Below, piece after piece: positions 14,788 to 21,761 of a DNA stretch of 43,214 bases. A program made the position numbers and the translations under genes. The notes beneath the pieces are model-generated. The model did not search any database, was not told the DNA's origin, and was given only the letters and a program-made list of their open reading frames with translations. Position 1 is the first letter of the stretch; the number at the start of each line of letters is the position of its first letter. Source of the DNA: Pseudomonas sp. UBA6562 (lineage in GTDB: Bacteria > Pseudomonadota > Gammaproteobacteria > Pseudomonadales > Pseudomonadaceae); the NCBI RefSeq assembly GCF_002434265.1, contig NZ_DJJS01000004.1, forward strand, positions 209,753 to 252,966. The letters run 5' to 3'.

Positions 14788-16371
14788 ATGCCTAACGCAC
14801 CCACTGAACATGCGGCTTCCAAAGCCTGCGCAGCCACCTCCAGCCACGGTCGACTGATCGAGGTGCTGGATGCTTTGGTCAGACGAGCGGATGGCGAAGC
14901 CTGGGGCGTAAGGGAGCTGGCCAACGAGCTCGAGCAAAGCCGGAGCACCGTCAACCGCATCCTAGTGGCTTTGGTCGAGCGGGATTTTGCGGTCGAGGAG
15001 GGCGTCGGAAAATATCGAGTGGGGCCGCGCTTCAGGGTGCTGATGCACGCGCTGAATCACCGCAGTGCGCTTTTAGGTACGGCCCGGCAGCTACTCGATG
15101 GCCTGGCGCAGGGTGCACGGCAGGCGGCCGTGCTGTCGGTGTATGCGCCGCATGCGAACGGCTACTACATCCTGCACTGTGGCGAGGCCCCGGCCACGTT
15201 GTTCTTCAGGCCCAAGCGCGGAAATCCGTTCCCTTTGGCGTTCGGAGACATCGGTAGGGGGTTTAGCGAGTACCTGCGAACGCATGCCTGTTCGGAGGAA
15301 ACTCCACCCCAGCGAATACCGCTCGAACCGTCAAAGGGCATTGCCGAAATCGAGTTCCCTACGGCTGTTTCGATGGTGGTGAGGCCACTGGCACCGGGGT
15401 TGCTGATCCTGGTGTCGCTGCATGAGCTGGGCGGTGTCGAGGCCAAGGTACGCGACACGGCCCAGGTGGTTCTCGAGCAGATAGCCGACCGTCTGGCACA
15501 GACGGTCGGCGTGTCGGGCGGTGCTGGACCTGAGGTCGTCAGCGATGGCGACAGTTCCATCGTCGCCCGGCTGGAGGGGCTGCTTCAGTTGGTCTGCGCC
15601 GAGCCCAATGGCTACGCGTGCGGTTCGGGTATGGCCGTCCAGTTGCACTGCAATGCGGCGACGGCCAAGAAAATCATGGGCTCCGCTACGCTCGAACGCT
15701 TGATACACAGCGACGGGCAGGCGATCCACCCCAGTGCCCGTCTCTATCAATGGGCAGCGCTGCTGAGCAACGAAACCCACTCCCCCGTGAAACTCTGCAA
15801 GGCCATCGTCGACGCCCTCGTGAAGGAAACGGGCGAGACCATCGCCTACCTGGCGTTCGACCGTGCCACTGGCAAGGCCCAGTTCCTCGACGTTGTCCAA
15901 GGTTGGCGGCCCATCCAGTACCAGCTGGAAACCGGAGTGGAGGTCCCGCTATATGCAGGGGGGGCGGGTAAAGCCGTGTTGGCTCATCTGCCAGATGCGT
16001 TCGCCGAGGGTTTGACGCTGGAAAAGCTCACCGAAGCGACGATCACCTCGCACGCCAAGCTGCGTGCCGACCTTCAGTCGATCCGCGATCGAGGCTGGTC
16101 GATGGGCGACGGCGAACGGGTGCTGGGCGCCTTCGGTATCGGCGTGCCGTTCTTCGTCGACGGGCACGTTGCCGGATCGATTTCCGCGACCATACCGCAG
16201 TACCGCAAGGAAGACTGTGACATCCCGTCCCTGGTCGAGAGCATGAGGCTGGCCTCGGAACGCATTGGTCGTTTGCTTTCTGTGGGGGCAGGGGGCGAGT
16301 CGTGTCTTGAGACCAGGCGCTGCAAAAGGGCAGGCGTGTCTGATGGCAGGGCTGGACACTTGTGGTCGTGA
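14788..16371 (+). CDS. Double-length (tandem) IclR-type transcriptional regulator
   Basis: A 527-aa regulator, twice the usual IclR length (about 250-270). Residues about 20-75 are a winged helix-turn-helix (WGVRELANELEQSRSTVNRIL, ending KYRVGPRF). Residues about 85-245 are a degenerate effector-like region. A second winged-helix-like segment follows (SSIVARLEGLLQLV to HPSARLYQWAALL, about 255-322). The last part (about 330-510) is a good IclR effector domain: ETIAYLAFDRATG, VPLYAGGAGKAVLAHLP, LTEATITSHAKL, MGDGERVLGAFGIGVPFF. The ATG at 14788 is chosen because conserved sequence begins soon after it; an in-frame GTG at 14665 would place the start inside the operator. The gene is divergent from the transporter operon, which it presumably controls. 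Its stop is 54 bp from the tRNA-Gly 3' end. Confidence 0.82.
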   Translation: MPNAPTEHAASKACAATSSHGRLIEVLDALVRRADGEAWGVRELANELEQSRSTVNRILVALVERDFAVEEGVGKYRVGPRFRVLMHALNHRSALLGTARQLLDGLAQGARQAAVLSVYAPHANGYYILHCGEAPATLFFRPKRGNPFPLAFGDIGRGFSEYLRTHACSEETPPQRIPLEPSKGIAEIEFPTAVSMVVRPLAPGLLILVSLHELGGVEAKVRDTAQVVLEQIADRLAQTVGVSGGAGPEVVSDGDSSIVARLEGLLQLVCAEPNGYACGSGMAVQLHCNAATAKKIMGSATLERLIHSDGQAIHPSARLYQWAALLSNETHSPVKLCKAIVDALVKETGETIAYLAFDRATGKAQFLDVVQGWRPIQYQLETGVEVPLYAGGAGKAVLAHLPDAFAEGLTLEKLTEATITSHAKLRADLQSIRDRGWSMGDGERVLGAFGIGVPFFVDGHVAGSISATIPQYRKEDCDIPSLVESMRLASERIGRLLSVGAGGESCLETRRCKRAGVSDGRAGHLWS

Positions 16372-16425
16372 GGGAAGGTGGACTGGATTCTAGCGCTGAG
16401 GCCCACGTATGTCGGGGCTTGGAGG

Positions 16426-16499
16426 TGGAGCGGGTAGAGGGAATCGAACCCTCAACTAAAGCTTGGGAAGCTTTCGTTTTGCCACTAAACTATACCCGC
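16426..16499 (-). tRNA. tRNA-Gly (anticodon CCC)
   Basis: A 74-nt cloverleaf with encoded CCA. Acceptor arms GCGGGTA/TACCCGC, D arm from GTTTAGTGGCAAAAC, anticodon stem AAAGC/GCTTT enclosing loop TTCCCAA (CCC at 16467-16465), and T arm GAGGG-TTCGATT-CCCTC. The catabolic cassette ends just past its 3' end. Confidence 0.95.
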
Positions 16500-16639
16500 T
16501 TCGCAGGGCGACTTTTTACCAGAGTGCGGCAGGTATTGAAAGCACGAACTGTGAAATAACCGCCTTCCTCGCTTCGCCCCGCAATGCCTTTGCAGCCTTT
16601 CTCAGCCTGTCTGCCGCCGGTTGCTCTGCCATGCGCGGA

Positions 16640-17332
16640 TCAAACCGAAGCGATTTCCTCCGCATCCAGCTCACGATACTCCCCCGGCGCCAGCCCAGGA
16701 TCGAGACGAATCGCCCCCATCTGCTCGCGGTGCAGCGCCACCACCTTGTTGTCGAACTGGCCGAACATGCGTTTGACCTGGTGATAGCGCCCCTCGACGA
16801 TCGTCAGGCGTGCCTCCCGTGACCCGAGAATGTCCAGTTGGGCGGGTAGGGTGGTGAGGTCTTCGAAGGCGAAATGGAACCCTTCGCGAAAGCGCGCCAC
16901 GTAATGCGCGCCGATCTCGTCTTCGGTATGCACCAGGTAAGTCTTGGGCTGCTTGGTACGCGGCTGGGTCAGGCGGCGCGACCATTGGCCGTCGTTGGTC
17001 AGCAGGAGCAGGCCGGTGGTGTTGTAGTCCAGGCGGCCGGCGATGTGCAGGCCTTCGCGCAGTGCGGGCGGCAGCAGGTCGAGCACGGTGGCGTGCTCGG
17101 GGTCGCGGGTGGCGCTGACGCAGCCGGCCGGTTTGTGCAGCATCAGGTAGCGCGCCGGCTCGCCGGCTTGCAGCACCTGGCCGTCCACGTGCACATGGCT
17201 GAACACCCTGACCTCGCAACGCGGATCGTCCACCGCCTGGCCATCCACGCGCACGCGCCGCTGCGCCAGTAGCAGGCGCACTTGCTGGCGGTTGTACTGG
17301 GGCAGGTTGGCGAGAAATCGGTCCAGGCGCAT
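16640..17332 (-). CDS. rsuA: 16S rRNA pseudouridine(516) synthase
   Basis: A 230-aa enzyme of the RsuA/RluB/E/F family. The N-terminal S4 domain (MRLDRFLANLPQYNRQQVRLLL..RRVRVDGQ) binds RNA. The catalytic domain has the signature GRLDYNTTGLLLLTNDG with catalytic D102, then KTYLVH and EGRYHQVKRMFG. Length and Asp position match RsuA, which isomerises U516 of 16S rRNA; RluE-type specificity cannot be fully excluded. The ATG at 17332 starts directly at the S4 domain; an in-frame ATG at 17404 would add 24 low-complexity residues. Confidence 0.88.
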   Translation of the reverse strand: MRLDRFLANLPQYNRQQVRLLLAQRRVRVDGQAVDDPRCEVRVFSHVHVDGQVLQAGEPARYLMLHKPAGCVSATRDPEHATVLDLLPPALREGLHIAGRLDYNTTGLLLLTNDGQWSRRLTQPRTKQPKTYLVHTEDEIGAHYVARFREGFHFAFEDLTTLPAQLDILGSREARLTIVEGRYHQVKRMFGQFDNKVVALHREQMGAIRLDPGLAPGEYRELDAEEIASV

Positions 17333-17435
17333 GAGGGTCGGCAGGTAGTGGGCAAGGGCGCGCAGTCTAGCGCTTTGGCGGGGCGAGCGCCGCAGGGTCT
17401 CCATGCGGTCTTGGTGATGCTGCCGATGCCGCGGT

Positions 17436-17651
17436 CTAGCGGGACGGCGATACCGCTTCCAACCGTGCCAGTACGCCCGCGCAACGCGGACATAAACAGC
17501 GGCTGTTGCGTTGCTCCAAGGGTAGGGCCAACAGCACCGCAGGGTCGATGCTGACCCCGTAGCACCAGCAGGGCTGGTCCGCGCGTTGCGGGTCGGCCAA
17601 GACGCAGTCGTTGCGGTTACCGCAGGCGGGGCAGTGCTGGGCGTCAGTCAT
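17436..17651 (-). CDS. Cysteine-rich CWC family protein
   Basis: A 71-aa protein with paired Cys: CPACGNRNDC near the N terminus, QPCWCYGV in the middle (the Cys-Trp-Cys that names the family) and SRCLCPRCAGVL near the C terminus. The spacing suggests a small zinc-binding fold; function is unknown. Its start overlaps the stop of a 26-codon upstream ORF by 8 bp (ATGACTGA), so it may be translated by coupling. rsuA follows after about 100 bp. Confidence 0.8.
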   Translation of the reverse strand: MTDAQHCPACGNRNDCVLADPQRADQPCWCYGVSIDPAVLLALPLEQRNSRCLCPRCAGVLARLEAVSPSR

Positions 17652-17724
17652 GTGCGGCTGCCAAGCGTTCGCTGCGCAGGCGCTGGCGCGCGTTTTGTTG
17701 GGCGGGGTAGGGAGCGTCAGTCAT
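17644..17724 (-). CDS. 26-aa ORF from a duplicated diguanylate cyclase 3' end
   Basis: The ORF runs from an ATG at 17724, which overlaps the diguanylate cyclase stop by 8 bp, to a TGA that overlaps the CWC start by 8 bp. It ends RSERLAAAHD, and the cyclase ends CGERLETAHD. The DNA of both ends aligns at a 73-bp period, including the shared CATGACTGACGC. It may be only a coupling leader for the CWC gene. Expression is not supported beyond the overlaps. Confidence 0.35.
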   Translation of the reverse strand: MTDAPYPAQQNARQRLRSERLAAAHD

Positions 17725-19207
17725 GCGCGGTCTCCAAACGTTCGCCGCAGACGCGGTTGCGCCCGCCCTGCTTGGCGCGATACAGAGCGTTGTCGGCCCG
17801 GGCCAGCAAGGCTTGCAGGTCGTCGCCCGGCTGCAGGCTGCTCATGCCGATGCTGGTGGTCAGGCGCAACGGCCTGCCTTCGAAGCTGAACACCAGTTGT
17901 TCGGCGCGCAAGCGGATCTTGTCGGCCACATGCAGCGCCGCTTCGCCTTCCACACCCCGCAGCAGCACGATGAATTCCTCGCCGCCCCAGCGGCAGAGGA
18001 TGTCGGTCTGACGCAGGCTGCCTTGCAGCACCAGGGCGAACTGGCGCAGCACTTCGTCGCCGGCCAGGTGGCCATGGGTGTCGTTGAGGACCTTGAAGTG
18101 GTCGAGGTCGATCAGCAACGCCACCAGTGGCGTCTGCTCGCGCTGGGCCTGTTGCAAGGCACGCTCGGCCAGCAGGTCGAAACTGCGTCGGTTGGGCAGG
18201 CCGGTCAGGCTGTCGAGGGTGGCCAGGGCCTCGGTGTTGTCCTGGTGGCGCTTGATCATGGCGTTGAGCAGCAACAGCACCACCAGGGTGATCATCGCGC
18301 AGATCAGCAGATTGATGTACAGCGACTCGCGGATGCGGTCCAGCGCGCCGGTCTCGCGCTTGTCGACCATCAGGTACCAGTTCAGCTCGGGAATCAGCCG
18401 CACGTTCAGGTAGTGGCTGTGCCCGTCCGCGTCTTCGTAGCTGTGGCTGCCGGCGCTGGGCGCCTGCATGCGGCCGGCCATGCTGCCCAGCGCGGCGTTG
18501 TCCGCCATGCGGTCGCCGACGCGCAGGCCGTGGGGGGCGCCGTCGGAGCCTGTGAGCAGCACTTTGCCCTGGGCGTCGGTGAAGAACACCGAGCGTTGGT
18601 AGCGGCGTTGGTATTCGTCGATCAGTTCGACCACCGTGTTCACGCTCAAGCCCACGCCTGCCGCACCGATAAAACGCTGGTCGTCGTCGAGCACGCGGTA
18701 GTTGATGAACAGGGTCAGGGCGTCCTGGTTGGCCATGTCCACATCGACGTTGATCTCGTAGGGTGCAGCCCCATCGTGCAGGCGGAAATACCAAGCGTCG
18801 CGCCAGTTGCCGCCCTCCACCTTCTTCAGCACACCCTTGGCCTGGTAGTAGGTGCGGCTGGCTTCGGAGACCAAAAACGCGGTGAAGGTGCCTTGCCGTG
18901 CCACGATCTCGCCGAGGTAGCGGGTCATGCGTGTGGGGTCTTGCTCGCCGGCCAGCAGCCAGTCGCGCACGAAGGTGTCCTGGGCCATCATCGAAGCCAT
19001 CAGCACCGGTCGGATCAGGTCCTTCTGGATTTCCGAATAGACGGTGTTGGAGGTCAGCGGCAGTTCGGTGTTGATGATGCTGTCGCGGATGGTGCTGCGC
19101 GAGGCGAGGTAGCTCAGCAGCGAAGTGGCCAGAAAGCCGCAGGTCAGCAGCACCAGCAAGGCGAGGATCAGCGAGCGCTGCGAGAACAGAGCGGAGCGAG
19201 GCGGCAT
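17717..19207 (-). CDS. Membrane diguanylate cyclase with Cache sensor and GGDEF domain
   Basis: A 496-aa protein that should make c-di-GMP from GTP. Transmembrane helix 1 (about residues 12-34) is followed by a periplasmic dCache-like region of about 240 residues (GTFTAFLVSEASRTYY, VDVDMANQDALTLFINYRV, GAAGVGLSVNTVVELIDEY, ELNWYLMVDK), then helix 2 near residue 295. The GGDEF domain begins DSLTGLPNRRSFD. The active-site motif is GGEEF at 408-412, and the inhibitory I-site RQTD sits at 399-402, exactly five residues upstream, so product inhibition is expected. The ATG at 19207 is preferred because GGGAAG lies 4 bp before it; an upstream ATG at 19300 lacks that. The 3' end is partly duplicated downstream. 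Confidence 0.9.
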   Translation of the reverse strand: MPPRSALFSQRSLILALLVLLTCGFLATSLLSYLASRSTIRDSIINTELPLTSNTVYSEIQKDLIRPVLMASMMAQDTFVRDWLLAGEQDPTRMTRYLGEIVARQGTFTAFLVSEASRTYYQAKGVLKKVEGGNWRDAWYFRLHDGAAPYEINVDVDMANQDALTLFINYRVLDDDQRFIGAAGVGLSVNTVVELIDEYQRRYQRSVFFTDAQGKVLLTGSDGAPHGLRVGDRMADNAALGSMAGRMQAPSAGSHSYEDADGHSHYLNVRLIPELNWYLMVDKRETGALDRIRESLYINLLICAMITLVVLLLLNAMIKRHQDNTEALATLDSLTGLPNRRSFDLLAERALQQAQREQTPLVALLIDLDHFKVLNDTHGHLAGDEVLRQFALVLQGSLRQTDILCRWGGEEFIVLLRGVEGEAALHVADKIRLRAEQLVFSFEGRPLRLTTSIGMSSLQPGDDLQALLARADNALYRAKQGGRNRVCGERLETAHD

Positions 19208-19421
19208 GATCTTCCCATGATGTTTGCCAAGGCGGGCCATTCTAGTGACAAGCAGGAAAAATGGCCCTATGTTTTTCCACAGCCGGAACACCTGTTTCAA
19301 ATTGTTGCTGGGCTGGCACCGAACCCTGGAATCGCGGTCCTAGCTAAGCCGATCCACGTACCTGGGTCGGCGCCCGCCAGCGTCGTTGGTCTGGGCACCC
19401 CAGCGGTCCGGGAGGCCGCCC

Positions 19422-19868
19422 ATGTTTCCTCGAATCCGAATGCTGTTCCTCGCACTCGCGGCGTCGCTGACGGCCGCCTGCGTACCCTACACCGGCGCCG
19501 GCCAGTACCGCACCGAGGTGTATTCCGTCGAGCGCGAGGTGTACCCGAGCGACGGCTATTACGTGGTGCCGCAGCCGCGCTATCGCTACGACGCGCCGCC
19601 CCGCTACTACCCGGCACCACGGGGTTACTACCGCGTGGTGCCCGATCCGCGCCTGCGGCCCTATGCGCCACCGCCGGTGATCATCCGCGAACGTGGCCCG
19701 CGTTATGACTATGGCCATCGTCAGCGCTACGACTATGGCCGCGATCGTGACCGGCATGACTACCGCAGGCCCTACCGCGACGGGCCACGCCATGGTGGGC
19801 CGGGGAATTGGCCGGGTCGTGGCGACGGACCGCGGCAGCATGGCGGGCACTACGGTCCGCGTCGGTAA
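19422..19868 (+). CDS. Tyr/Arg/Pro-rich putative lipoprotein
   Basis: A 148-aa protein. The N terminus (MFPRIRMLFLALAASLTAAC) is a signal peptide ending in a lipobox-like LTAAC. The rest is low complexity: Tyr-Pro-rich (GYYVVPQPRYRY, RYYPAPRGYYRVVP) and then Arg/Asp/His/Gly-rich to the end, with no recognisable domain. GGGAGG lies 6 bp before the ATG. An envelope location is likely; function is unknown. Confidence 0.7.
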   Translation: MFPRIRMLFLALAASLTAACVPYTGAGQYRTEVYSVEREVYPSDGYYVVPQPRYRYDAPPRYYPAPRGYYRVVPDPRLRPYAPPPVIIRERGPRYDYGHRQRYDYGRDRDRHDYRRPYRDGPRHGGPGNWPGRGDGPRQHGGHYGPRR

Positions 19869-19972
19869 GGCGGGCACTGCCCCGCGCGATGGATGCGGGC
19901 CGCTCCAGGTTCGCTTGGCAACCGCACCCGCAGGGCCGGGCGAACCGAACGTATCGGCCGCCGGTCCCATGG

Positions 19973-20001
19973 TTGACATGGGCAAGACGCTTTTCTACTG
20001 T
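19973..20001 (+). promoter_or_regulatory. Sigma70 promoter of ung
   Basis: TTGACA (19973-19978), a 17-bp spacer and TACTGT (19996-20001). Transcription would start near 20008, about 20 bp before the ung ATG. The -35 box is perfect. Confidence 0.65.
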
Positions 20002-20027
20002 CGCGCCCCCTGATTTCGGACCGCCCC

Positions 20028-20729
20028 ATGACCGACGACGATCGCATCAAGCTCGAACCCAGTTGGAAAGCCGCCCTGCGCGCCGAGTTCGACCAGCCCT
20101 ACATGCACCAGCTGCGCGAGTTCCTGCGTCAGGAATATGCCGCCGGCAAGCAGATCTACCCACCCGGGCCCCTGATCTTCAATGCGCTCAATTCCACGCC
20201 GTTGCCGCAGGTCAAGGTGGTGATCCTCGGCCAGGACCCGTACCACGGTCCCGGCCAGGCCCATGGCCTGTGCTTCTCGGTGCAGCCGGGCGTGCCCACG
20301 CCACCGTCGCTGGTCAACATCTATAAAGAGTTGCAGCGCGACCTGAACCTGCCCGTGCCCAACCATGGCTATCTGCAGAGCTGGGCCGAGCAGGGCGTAT
20401 TGCTGCTCAACACCACCATGACCGTGGAGCGCGCCAACGCCGCCTCGCACGCCAAGAAAGGCTGGGAACACTTCACCGACCGCATCATCCAGGTGGTCAG
20501 CGATGAGTGCGAGCACGTGGTGTTCCTGCTGTGGGGCGCCCATGCGCAGAGCAAGCAGAAGCTCATCGACGGTACCAAGCACCTGGTGCTCAAGTCGGTG
20601 CACCCCTCGCCGCTGTCGGCCTACCGTGGGTTCATCGGCTGCGGGCATTTCAGCCGGGCCAACGGCTTCCTCGAACAGCGCGGTATCGCGCCGATCGATT
20701 GGGCGTTGCCGGCCAACCCTGGCGCGTGA
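20028..20729 (+). CDS. ung: Uracil-DNA glycosylase, family 1
   Basis: A 233-aa base-excision repair enzyme that removes uracil from DNA. The water-activating loop is VILGQDPYHGPGQAHGLCFSV (D70, H73 visible), the uracil pocket has GVLLLNTTMTVE, and the DNA-intercalation loop is HPSPLSAYRGFIGCGHF. Length matches Ung proteins. It has its own promoter and converges on the AbrB-like gene with only 3 bp between the stop codons. Confidence 0.96.
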   Translation: MTDDDRIKLEPSWKAALRAEFDQPYMHQLREFLRQEYAAGKQIYPPGPLIFNALNSTPLPQVKVVILGQDPYHGPGQAHGLCFSVQPGVPTPPSLVNIYKELQRDLNLPVPNHGYLQSWAEQGVLLLNTTMTVERANAASHAKKGWEHFTDRIIQVVSDECEHVVFLLWGAHAQSKQKLIDGTKHLVLKSVHPSPLSAYRGFIGCGHFSRANGFLEQRGIAPIDWALPANPGA

Positions 20730-20732
20730 GCC

Positions 20733-21761
20733 TCAGCCGGCGCGTTGCCAGCGGCGGAACAGGGGTTCGGCCAGGAACAGGACGAACAGCAGGCGCATGA
20801 CCTGCATGGCCGTCACCAGGGGCACCGACAGTTGCAGGGTCTCGGCCGTCAGGCTCATCTCGGCAATGCCGCCAGGCATCATGCCCAAGGTCAGCGAACG
20901 CACGTCGAGCCCGGTCAATGTGCTCAGCGCCCAGGCCGCGGCGCCTGCGACCGCCATGCTCAACGCAGTGGCGACCAGGGTGCGGCCCAAGAAGGCCGGC
21001 GCTCGGCGAAAGAAGGCGCGGTTGAAGTGACAGGCCAGGCCGCTGCCGATCAGCCATTGGCCGATCTGGCTGGCGCCGTCGGGCAACGAAGTGTGCAGAC
21101 CGCCGGCCAGGCTCACCGTCGCCGCTACCAACAGCGGCCCGAACAGCCAGGGGTTGGGCTGGCGCAGGCGTTGCCAGAGCAACGCGCAGCCCAGCGCCAG
21201 CGGCGCGATCAATGCCAACCACGGCCAGCTTACGCTGCTGCTGTGATTGAGCGCTACGCCATCGCCCAGCAGCAGCTTGAACAGCGCCGGTACGCACAGC
21301 ACCACCGCCAGCACGCGCAAGCTCTGCGCCGCCGCCACCTGGCTGAGTACCGCGCCGTTGCGCGCACCGAGGTTGACCATCTCGCCCGAACCGCCCGGCA
21401 TGCTGGCGAAGAACGCCGTGGCGCGGTCTTCGCCGCTGCGGCGCAGCAGCGCCACGCCGATCACGCTCGACAGCGTGGTCAACAGTGCGCCGAACAGGAT
21501 CAGCAGGAAATGATGGGAGACTTGCTCGATCACCAGCGGCGTGAAGTGCAGGCCGATGCCCACGCCGATGATCCATTGGCCGCATTTGCGCCCGTGGGGT
21601 ATTTCCGACAGCTGCCAGGGGGTCAGGCAGCGCACCAGGATGATGGCCAGCAGGGCGCCGACCATCCACGGCAAAGGCCAGCCGACCTTGCTGGCGAGAA
21701 ACCCGCCCGCAAGGCCGACCAGCCCGGTTGCCCAGTACAGCGGCAGACCGCGATCAGGCAC
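20733..21761 (-). CDS. AbrB/AmoA-type polytopic membrane protein
   Basis: About 342 aa with roughly ten hydrophobic segments arranged as two repeats. Each repeat has PW.G.LL.A or PWLFGPLLVAA, a GQWLIG/GQWIIGVGIG segment, and the loop PGGSGEM (first repeat) or PGGIAEMSL (second repeat). This is the AbrB/AmoA-like membrane family (once annotated as ammonia monooxygenase regulators); its substrate is unknown. The start is uncertain. A GTG at 21761 overlaps the tctA stop by 8 bp (GTGCCTGA) and fits translational coupling. A GTG at 21788 would add 9 residues. It is the last gene of the tct operon, so a role in carboxylate export or uptake is plausible but unproven. Confidence 0.75.
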   Translation of the reverse strand: MPDRGLPLYWATGLVGLAGGFLASKVGWPLPWMVGALLAIILVRCLTPWQLSEIPHGRKCGQWIIGVGIGLHFTPLVIEQVSHHFLLILFGALLTTLSSVIGVALLRRSGEDRATAFFASMPGGSGEMVNLGARNGAVLSQVAAAQSLRVLAVVLCVPALFKLLLGDGVALNHSSSVSWPWLALIAPLALGCALLWQRLRQPNPWLFGPLLVAATVSLAGGLHTSLPDGASQIGQWLIGSGLACHFNRAFFRRAPAFLGRTLVATALSMAVAGAAAWALSTLTGLDVRSLTLGMMPGGIAEMSLTAETLQLSVPLVTAMQVMRLLFVLFLAEPLFRRWQRAG

